Assembly (NCBI RefSeq): GCF_034351645.1 | Contig: NZ_CP133782.1 | Location: 1,121,001-1,185,000, forward strand | Source: Pseudomonas sp. DC1.2 | GTDB lineage: Bacteria; Pseudomonadota; Gammaproteobacteria; Pseudomonadales; Pseudomonadaceae | Reading direction: 5' to 3' | DNA length: 64,000 nucleotides | Shown: positions 58,510 to 64,000 of the stretch, piece by piece | How the letters are laid out: every line of letters begins with the position of its first letter | How positions within the stretch are numbered: the first letter of the stretch is position 1 | Made by a program: the position numbers and the translations under genes | Notes under the pieces: generated by a model | Seen by the model: the letters and a program-made list of their open reading frames with translations, nothing else | The model's database searches: none | What the model was told of the DNA's origin: nothing

Positions 58510-60519
58510 GTCACCGTGCAGGTGAGTTACCCGGCACTGGCGGCCGGCGATACCGTCGGCCTGCGTCTGAGTGGTGTGGTGCTGCGTGACATGCCGATAC
58601 AGAAGGTATCGACGGTCGGCGTGCTGACGTTTGACGTGCCCAGCGCGTGGTTCGTCGAGAACCTCAATCACACCGTGACCTTGACCCACACCCACAAGGT
58701 GGTGGGTGTGGGCAGCCTGATAACCTCGTCACCCTTGAGCGTTCGTGTGGTGGGGACTCCGGGCCAGGCAGTGTTCAAGGTGGTTGAAGCGCCAGCCGGT
58801 GAATTGAATGTCGATACCTTGGGTTCCACCGCCACCGTGCAGGTACGTTACCCGGCACTGGCGGCCGGCGATACCGTCGGCCTGCGTCTGAGTGGTGTGG
58901 TGCTGCGTGACACGCCGATACGGAAGGTGTCGACGGTCGGCGTGCTGACGTTTGACGTGCCCAGCGCGTGGTTCGTCGAGAACCTCAATCACACCGTGAC
59001 CTTGACCCACACCCACAAGGTGGTGGGTGTGGGCAGCCTGATAACCTCGTCACCCTTGAGCGTTCGTGTGGTGGGGACTCCGGGCCAGGCAGTGTTCAAG
59101 GTGGTTGAAGCGCCAGCCGGTGAATTGAATGTCGATACCTTGGGTTCCACCGCCACCGTGCAGGTACGTTACCCGGCACTGGCGGCCGGCGATACCGTCG
59201 GCCTGCGTCTGAGTGGTGTGGTGCTGCGTGACACGCCGATAAGGAAGGTGTCGACGGTCGGCGTGCTGACGTTTGACGTGCCCAGCGCTTGGTTCGTCGA
59301 GAACCTCAATCACACCGTGACCTTGACCCACACCCACAAGGTGGTGGGTGTGGGCAGCCTGATAACCTCGTCACCCTTGAGCGTTCTTGTGGTGGGGACT
59401 CCGGGCCAGGCAGTGTTCAAGGTGGTTGAAGCGCCAGCCGGTGAATTGAATGTCGATACCTTGGGTGCCACCGCCACCGCTACCGTGCAGGTGAGTTACC
59501 CGACACTGACGGTCGGCGATACCGTCGGCCTGCGTTTGAGTGGTGTGGTGCTGCGTGACACGCCGATACGGAAGGTGTCGACGGTCGGCGTGCTGACGTT
59601 TGACGTGCCCAACGCGTGGCTCGTCGAGAACCTCAATCATACTGTGACCTTGACTCATACCCACAAAGAAGGGGGTACAGGCAGCCTGATTACGTCGGCG
59701 CCTATTCTGATTAAAGTTGTTGGTGTATTGAGCGATGGTCAGCGCGTCGCCAACAGGCTTAACGAGCAATACGCAACGACCAGCAATACCTGTCCCGGCA
59801 ACAAAGCCGCGTTCTATTGCAGCGGGGTATTGATAAGGGTGACAGATGCCTCGACCGCGTTTCATGCCTGGAATCCCAGCCCATCATCGGTGGCGTTGGG
59901 CAGCGTTGCGTTCAGCTACATGAAAGTGGATTTGAGTATGAACAGACTTGCTTTCGGCAAGTTGCAGGGGCTGATCCTCAAGCCCGCAGAGGTGTTTACT
60001 CAGAACGGGGACTATCCGCTGAAGGTGTTGTGCGCCTATGCGTATGATGCAAACTCTGTCTCAAGAAGTCTGAACGGGTGTGGGGAAAATATTGATTTTC
60101 CTACTGACAGCGGAACCTGCGCATCGTTAAAAATCACGACCCTTGCGGCATGGCGCGCGCATTTCCAGAAGTACCCAATAACGTCTTACTTACGATTTCA
60201 TCACCAGTGCAGTCTTGGCACTGATCAAGCATCGTTTGAGTTAAGCCTTACTGCACGGGAGGATCCGGCAGCGGAGTTAGTTGCTTACGCGCACAACGAG
60301 ATCATCATAAAAACGTGGCCGCAAGATACTAAAAACCTACCGATTGAAGCTTTTTTCTATTGGTATACCGGCACCGAAACGTCGGGGCTGGCGGCAGCGA
60401 AGTACATGCAGCAGGACTTTTATCAAATGACAGCCAAAAAAGTGCCGATTATTCGGGTGATACCGGATACCTCAGCCGCCCAAATCTTCAGTTACCACGC
60501 CGCGGAACAGGGTCTTTGA
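58339..60519 (+). CDS. Exported protein with four ~107-aa Ig-like repeats and a C-terminal domain
   Basis: A 726-aa protein. The ATG at 58339 is favoured over the GTG at 58330 because GGGAG is eight bases before it. A signal-like hydrophobic N-terminus (WRVIGFLLLLTVVGF) is followed by four tandem repeats (58441-58764, 58765-59085, 59086-59406, 59407-59733), beta-rich, each with AGDTVGLRLSGVVLRD and NHTVTLTHTHK. The C-terminal ~260 residues (LNEQYATTSNTCPGNKAAFYCSG...TDASTAFHAWNPSPSS) have several cysteines and recall halovibrin-like domains of Pseudomonas secreted proteins, from memory. Probably surface-located or secreted; activity unknown. Confidence 0.82.
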   Translation: MWRVIGFLLLLTVVGFTAQGTLPEQTASEVLTDQQAAVFKVLDAPAGELDIDTSGATVTVQVSYPALAAGDTVGLRLSGVVLRDMPIQKVSTVGVLTFDVPSAWFVENLNHTVTLTHTHKVVGVGSLITSSPLSVRVVGTPGQAVFKVVEAPAGELNVDTLGSTATVQVRYPALAAGDTVGLRLSGVVLRDTPIRKVSTVGVLTFDVPSAWFVENLNHTVTLTHTHKVVGVGSLITSSPLSVRVVGTPGQAVFKVVEAPAGELNVDTLGSTATVQVRYPALAAGDTVGLRLSGVVLRDTPIRKVSTVGVLTFDVPSAWFVENLNHTVTLTHTHKVVGVGSLITSSPLSVLVVGTPGQAVFKVVEAPAGELNVDTLGATATATVQVSYPTLTVGDTVGLRLSGVVLRDTPIRKVSTVGVLTFDVPNAWLVENLNHTVTLTHTHKEGGTGSLITSAPILIKVVGVLSDGQRVANRLNEQYATTSNTCPGNKAAFYCSGVLIRVTDASTAFHAWNPSPSSVALGSVAFSYMKVDLSMNRLAFGKLQGLILKPAEVFTQNGDYPLKVLCAYAYDANSVSRSLNGCGENIDFPTDSGTCASLKITTLAAWRAHFQKYPITSYLRFHHQCSLGTDQASFELSLTAREDPAAELVAYAHNEIIIKTWPQDTKNLPIEAFFYWYTGTETSGLAAAKYMQQDFYQMTAKKVPIIRVIPDTSAAQIFSYHAAEQGL
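58441..59733 (+). repeat. Four tandem repeats of 321-327 bp
   Basis: Repeat units 2 and 3 differ by a handful of bases over 321 bp, while units 1 and 4 are more diverged. Unit 1 has one extra codon and unit 4 two extra codons (ATATA for STA). The near identity of the inner units points to recent unequal crossing-over. Confidence 0.95.
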
Positions 60520-60533
60520 CGAACGCTCGTCTA

Positions 60534-60882
60534 TCAATGCTGCATGCTTAGATACCTGTCATATCTGACAGTTAATGTGGTTTGCGCGCCTAAACTCGGT
60601 GAACGTTAGTCCTGAGTCCGTAGCGGTGGACTCGTAAGCCGTCGGGAGCGAACGATGGGTGGAGAGCGATTGGTTTTTCGTGGTTGCTGACAGTGGTCAG
60701 TTGCGCGACGCAAGGCATTCCAAACGACGCTGAGATACCGACCAACCGCCAGATGATTTTTCGGTCATTACATCGCCAAGTCAGGACGCCAGTGAATTAC
60801 TCACTGACCAGCATGCCGAGGTGCTCAAAGTGCGACACGCCGGCCGGTGAGTTGTATGTCGACACTTTAGGCGCCCTTGGCA
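60534..60882 (+). pseudogene. Decayed duplicate of the repeat-protein 5' region
   Basis: This segment matches 58213-58509 in order: ACCTGTCATATCTGACAG, CTCGGTGAACGTTA, GGTGGACTCG, GTCGGGAGCGA-ACGATG, GATTGGTTTTT, TTGCTGACAGTGGTC, then after an insertion of about 50 bp CTCACTGACCAGCA, GTGCTCAAAGTGC, CGCCGGCCGGTGAGTTG. Frameshifts break the reading frame from the first codons. It ends next to the stop of the leftward gene at 60891. Confidence 0.8.
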
Positions 60883-60890
60883 CTTGGTTT

Positions 60891-61268
60891 TTAAGCGGTC
60901 TTCCAGGTGATTTCTTCTTCGCCATCCACGCTGATGCGCATCCAGCGGTCTGCGGTTTCTTCACCTTCTTCTTCGATCCAGCTGCCCGGCGCGCAACGCA
61001 CTTCGACGTTCAGTGCGGCAAAGGCTGCGCGAGCGCAGGCGATGTCGTCATCCCATGGGGTCTGGTCGCTGTCCAGGAACAAGCTATTCCAGCGGCCAAC
61101 GGCGTTCGGCAGCCAGGTGACGGGTACGTTGCCGGCCTTGCACTTGTAAGTCTGCCCTTTTTTCACCCAGTCGGAGCAGGGGCCCAACGCGGCGCCTAGC
61201 CACGCCGAAATAGCCTTGTAGTCGACGTCAGTGTCTTTCAGGTAAATCTCGATATCGGGTTGGCGCAT
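60891..61268 (-). CDS. Conserved hypothetical protein (125 aa)
   Basis: A 125-aa small soluble protein starting MRQPDIEIYLKDTDVDY. It is Trp- and acid-rich (GRWNSLFLDSDQTPWDDD, GSWIEEEGEETADRW) with three cysteines. The ATG at 61268 follows GAGGA with correct spacing; 24 codons further upstream are not supported. It lies 84 bp after rlmA in the same direction, as PA1160 does, from memory. Function unknown. Confidence 0.82.
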   Translation of the reverse strand: MRQPDIEIYLKDTDVDYKAISAWLGAALGPCSDWVKKGQTYKCKAGNVPVTWLPNAVGRWNSLFLDSDQTPWDDDIACARAAFAALNVEVRCAPGSWIEEEGEETADRWMRISVDGEEEITWKTA

Positions 61269-61352
61269 GGATGTCCTCACTGCGGTCTTGAAAAATCCAT
61301 TCGCGGATTTAGCCGGCCTCAAGCGATTGCTCAAGGCCAAAAAATGTAAGCG

Positions 61353-62162
61353 TTACTGAAGCACAAAATAATCGTAGCGCATCGAAACAGTGACCTCGAA
61401 CGGTTCGACCTGTGCGATGACCGCCGCGCGTCGTTCGGCACTGGCACGCCAGCCGTGAGGCGTCATTGCCAACAGGTTGGCACGATCCTGACCACTGTCC
61501 AGTGTCAGTTTGAATTCCAGGGTTTCGCTGTGCGCCAGCGTCATGCCTTCTGGCATTAGGGCCAGGTGTTTGTCGTCGGTGTACTCACGCACTTCGTCGT
61601 ACAGGCGTTCACGCAATTCCATCAGGTGGCCGCTGGTCGGCCCGACTTTCATCAAGCCGCCGCCGGGGCTGAGCAAGCGTTTGGCTTCTTCCCAGTCCAG
61701 CGGGCTGAAGACGCTGGCCAGAAACTGGCAACAGCCGGACGCCAGCGGCACGCGGGCCATGCTGGCGATCAACCAGCTCAATGCCGGGTCGCGCTTGCAG
61801 GCGCGTTTGACCGCTTCGCGCGAGATGTCCAGCGCGTAACCGTCGGCATCCGGCAAGGCGTTGGCGATTTGTACGGTGTAGTAACCCTCGCCACAGCCAA
61901 TGTCCAGCCAGCGCTGCGGTGCGTACTTCGCCGCCAGTTCGGCCAGACGTTTGGCCACCGGCGCGTAATGGCCGGCATTCAAGAAGTCACGTCGCGCTTC
62001 GACCATCGCCAGGTTATCCCCAGGGTCGCGGCTGTTCTTGTGCTGTACCGGCAGCAGGTTCAGGTAACCCTGGCGCGCACGGTCGAAACGGTGCCCGGCG
62101 GGGCACGCGACACCGTTTTCCACCGCGTTCAGCGGTTCGCTGCAGATCGGGCAAGCGAGCAT
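61353..62162 (-). CDS. rlmA: 23S rRNA (guanine-745-N1)-methyltransferase RlmA
   Basis: A 269-aa SAM-dependent methyltransferase. The N-terminal zinc site uses Cys4, Cys7, Cys20 and His24, as in RlmA, and the SAM motif is WLDIGCGEGYYT. Motif LNLLPVQHKNSRDPGDN is also diagnostic. Its ATG overlaps the dapE stop (TGATG), so the two are coupled. Confidence 0.95.
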   Translation of the reverse strand: MLACPICSEPLNAVENGVACPAGHRFDRARQGYLNLLPVQHKNSRDPGDNLAMVEARRDFLNAGHYAPVAKRLAELAAKYAPQRWLDIGCGEGYYTVQIANALPDADGYALDISREAVKRACKRDPALSWLIASMARVPLASGCCQFLASVFSPLDWEEAKRLLSPGGGLMKVGPTSGHLMELRERLYDEVREYTDDKHLALMPEGMTLAHSETLEFKLTLDSGQDRANLLAMTPHGWRASAERRAAVIAQVEPFEVTVSMRYDYFVLQ

Positions 62163-63313
62163 CAGGCGAGCAACTTGATCAGGGTTTGGTAGTAGATGTC
62201 GGTCAGTACATCGAGGTCGCTGGCCAGCACACGCTCGTTGACTTGATGGATGGTCGCGTTGACCGGCCCCAGCTCAACCACCTGTGTCCCCATGGTTGCG
62301 ATGAAGCGACCGTCGGAAGTGCCACCGCTGGTGGACGCTTTGGTCTCGCGCCCGGTGACGTCCTTGATGCTCGACGCGACGGCATCGAGCAGGGCGCCCG
62401 GTTCGGTGAGGAACGGCAGGCCGGACAGTGCCCAGTCTACGTGCCAGTCCAGGCCATGGTTGTCGAGGATATCGGCAACCCGCTTTTGCAGGCCTTCAAC
62501 GGTGGACTCAGTGGAGAAGCGGAAGTTGAACACCGCCACCAGATCACCCGGAATCACGTTGGTCGCGCCGGTGCCGGAGTTGAGGTTGGAGATCTGGAAA
62601 CTGGTCGGCGGGAAGAAATCATTGCCGTGGTCCCAATGCTCGGCGGCCAGCTCGGCGAGGGCCGGGGCGGCGAGATGGATCGGGTTCTTGGCCAGATGTG
62701 GGTAAGCAACGTGGCCTTGCATGCCACGCACGGTCAACGTGGCGCCCAGAGAGCCGCGACGGCCATTCTTGACCACGTCACCGACCAAGGTGGTGCTTGA
62801 CGGTTCTCCTACGATGCACCAGTCCAGACGTTCGTTGCGGGCCTTGAGACGTTCGACCACTGCCTTGGTGCCGTGATGCGCCGGACCTTCTTCGTCGCTG
62901 GTGATCAGGAAGGCCACCGACCCTTTGTGGTCCGGGTAGTCACCGACGAAACGCTCGGCTGCTACCAGCATCGCGGCGAGGCTGCCTTTCATGTCTGCTG
63001 CGCCACGGCCACAGAGCATGCCGTGCTCGTCGATCAGCGCATTGAACGGATCAATCTGCCAGGCAGTCACCGGACCGGTCGGGACTACATCGGTGTGGCC
63101 GGCGAAGCACAGGACCGGGCCCGAGTGGTTGCCGTGGGTCGCCCAGAAGTTATCCACTTCTTCGATACGCATCGGTTCCAGTTTGAAACCGGCATCGCCC
63201 AGGCGCTGCATCATCTGCTTCTGGCAATCGGCGTCGACCGGCGTTACAGACGGACGGCGGATCAGGTCGATAGCGAGTTGGAGGGTCGGCGAAAGGTCAG
63301 CGTGGGCCGTCAT
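62162..63313 (-). CDS. dapE: Succinyl-diaminopimelate desuccinylase DapE
   Basis: A 383-aa M20-family di-zinc hydrolase of lysine and diaminopimelate synthesis. Metal ligands lie in [13 protein letters not shown] (His) and GRGAADMKG (Asp), the catalytic Glu in [10 protein letters not shown], and a late His near SGGTSDGRF. The ATG at 63313 has GGAG at the right spacing; 22 codons upstream fall in the REPIN-bearing gap. Confidence 0.96.
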   Translation of the reverse strand: MTAHADLSPTLQLAIDLIRRPSVTPVDADCQKQMMQRLGDAGFKLEPMRIEEVDNFWATHGNHSGPVLCFAGHTDVVPTGPVTAWQIDPFNALIDEHGMLCGRGAADMKGSLAAMLVAAERFVGDYPDHKGSVAFLITSDEEGPAHHGTKAVVERLKARNERLDWCIVGEPSSTTLVGDVVKNGRRGSLGATLTVRGMQGHVAYPHLAKNPIHLAAPALAELAAEHWDHGNDFFPPTSFQISNLNSGTGATNVIPGDLVAVFNFRFSTESTVEGLQKRVADILDNHGLDWHVDWALSGLPFLTEPGALLDAVASSIKDVTGRETKASTSGGTSDGRFIATMGTQVVELGPVNATIHQVNERVLASDLDVLTDIYYQTLIKLLA

Positions 63314-63337
63314 GGAAAACTCCGGATGCGGTAAATG

Positions 63338-63439
63338 TGAGCGCGAGCCTGCTCGCGAAAGCGGTCTGGCAGTCAACATAAAGGTTAAGTGTGACGGACG
63401 CTTCGTCGCAACGCCGTCTGGAGCCGGCTCGCTCCCACA
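63338..63439. repeat. REPIN between ndvB and dapE
   Basis: Left arm GTGAGCGCGAGCCTGCTCGC (63338-63357) and right arm GAGCCGGCTCGCTCCCACA (63421-63439) are inverted REP sequences. It lies just upstream of dapE. Confidence 0.7.
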
Positions 63440-63496
63440 GGTATTGGGTCAGGCCATAGCGCCTAAGGCGCGCAAAATGGCGGTTATCTTAAAGCA

Positions 63497-63521
63497 AAAC
63501 GGCGGCCATTGGCCGCCGTTT
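63497..63521 (-). terminator. Rho-independent terminator of ndvB
   Basis: An 11-bp perfect stem (AAACGGCGGCC with GGCCGCCGTTT) around ATT; on the minus strand T-rich sequence follows. It lies 18 bp after the ndvB stop. Confidence 0.8.
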
Positions 63522-63538
63522 AGTGCATCTCTACGGAT

Positions 63539-64000
63539 TTAGACAGCAGGCAGAGGCGCAGGCTCGGCGGCCGGTTTCGGCAGCGAAGACAGGAACGCCA
63601 TGATCAGCGCCGCCAGGTACGGCAGCGACTGCACCAGCAACATCACCACCCAGAAGCGCATGTCGTTGCTGGGCAGGCCCTGTACCAGGAAGATTCCCAG
63701 CGCAGCGCCCCACAACAGCAGCATGATGAACATCTCTTCGCGAGCCTCCGAAATCGCCACCCAGAAGCCGTGGTTGTCGGCGTTTTTCGGGGTGCGGAAG
63801 AACGGAATGCTGCTGGTGAAGAAGCCGTACAGCACCGCTTTGGCGATGGTGTGGGACAAGGCCAGCCCGGCCAGCGCCGCGCAGAATGCATCTTTCAGAT
63901 TGACCCCGACCGCGCGGCGGTAGAGGAAGATGATCTTGCCAACCTTGAACACGAACAGTGCCAGCGGTGGGATTGCGAAAATCAACAGCGGTGGATCGAC
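63539..64000 (-). CDS. ndvB: C-terminal part of a membrane glycosyltransferase, probably NdvB
   Basis: The 3' end (153 codons) of a gene running off the right edge. It has four or so hydrophobic helices: IFAIPPLALFVFKVGKIIFLY, FCAALAGLALSHTIAKAVLYG, MFIMLLLWGAALGIFLVQG and FWVVMLLVQSLPYLAALIM. The FFRTPKN segment between helices is typical of cellulose-synthase-like glycosyltransferases. Its place upstream of dapE and rlmA matches P. aeruginosa ndvB (PA1163, from memory), which makes cyclic periplasmic glucans and contributes to biofilm antibiotic tolerance. Confidence 0.75.
   Translation of the reverse strand, partial: VDPPLLIFAIPPLALFVFKVGKIIFLYRRAVGVNLKDAFCAALAGLALSHTIAKAVLYGFFTSSIPFFRTPKNADNHGFWVAISEAREEMFIMLLLWGAALGIFLVQGLPSNDMRFWVVMLLVQSLPYLAALIMAFLSSLPKPAAEPAPLPAV

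Noticed and set aside
58441..59733. CRISPR or other noncoding tandem array
   Set aside because: The 321-bp units are in frame, contain no spacers and encode one continuous beta-rich protein.

Overview
The window is a chromosomal segment of a fluorescent-group Pseudomonas. The evidence is high G+C coding sequence, a complete wspABCDEFR operon, a prfB-lysS / ppc-adk-tsaB / rsmJ / mexLJK-like backbone whose order matches my recollection of P. aeruginosa PA3676-PA3708, a second backbone block (csp, hypothetical, rlmA, dapE, ndvB) resembling PA1159-PA1163, and REPIN-type repeats built on a CGCGAGCAGG core. No rRNA, tRNA, CRISPR array, transposase or prophage gene was seen.

Layout. 1-2.4 kb: tail of an unknown gene, opgD (periplasmic glucan synthesis, Tat-exported) and a 61-aa protein. 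2.5-12.3 kb: a leftward catabolic cluster with a LysR regulator, two gamma-aminobutyraldehyde dehydrogenases, a YdcSTUV-type polyamine ABC importer between them and an APC-family permease; together they look like uptake and oxidation of putrescine-derived compounds to GABA. 12.5-13.2 kb: a DUF533/TerB-like protein. 13.4-21.9 kb: the Wsp surface-sensing chemotaxis-like pathway (receptor, two CheW-like couplers, methyltransferase, hybrid CheA, methylesterase, and the diguanylate cyclase WspR), with six overlapping genes and wspR 49 bp behind.

21.9-30.7 kb: an accessory island between wspR and prfB. It is an orphan type VI secretion cassette read leftward: vgrG, a DUF4123 adaptor, a 1246-aa VasX-like membrane toxin, and two tandem 354-aa putative immunity genes. 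The junctions vgrG/DUF4123, DUF4123/toxin and toxin/first immunity gene all overlap. The immunity genes lie in a 1.2-kb direct duplication that also copied the last ~43 codons of the toxin gene, and the two copies differ almost only in their transmembrane segment. This is the most interesting part of the window.

31-48.2 kb: core backbone: prfB with its programmed +1 frameshift, lysS, a TetR regulator, a lipoprotein, a DUF1704 (QEGLA) metallopeptidase-like protein with an alpha/beta-hydrolase lipoprotein and a small membrane protein, two envelope lipoproteins (OmpA-like LptF type and DUF4398), ppc, adk, tsaB, a small hypothetical, a DUF72 protein, a PEP mutase/isocitrate lyase-family protein, a protein with a duplicated 45-aa module, and rsmJ. 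48.2-53.1 kb: divergent mexL / mexJK-like efflux genes with an inverted-repeat operator candidate. 53.2-57.6 kb: a DUF4197 protein, a YbaY-type lipoprotein, a cytosolic-looking relative of it, and plsB. 57.8-64 kb: a cold-shock protein, a secreted protein with four nearly identical 107-aa repeats followed by a decayed copy of its own 5' end, a small hypothetical, rlmA, dapE and the 3' end of ndvB.

Function calls rest on motifs, lengths and gene order read by eye; no database search was run. Comparisons with P. aeruginosa or E. coli gene order are from memory.
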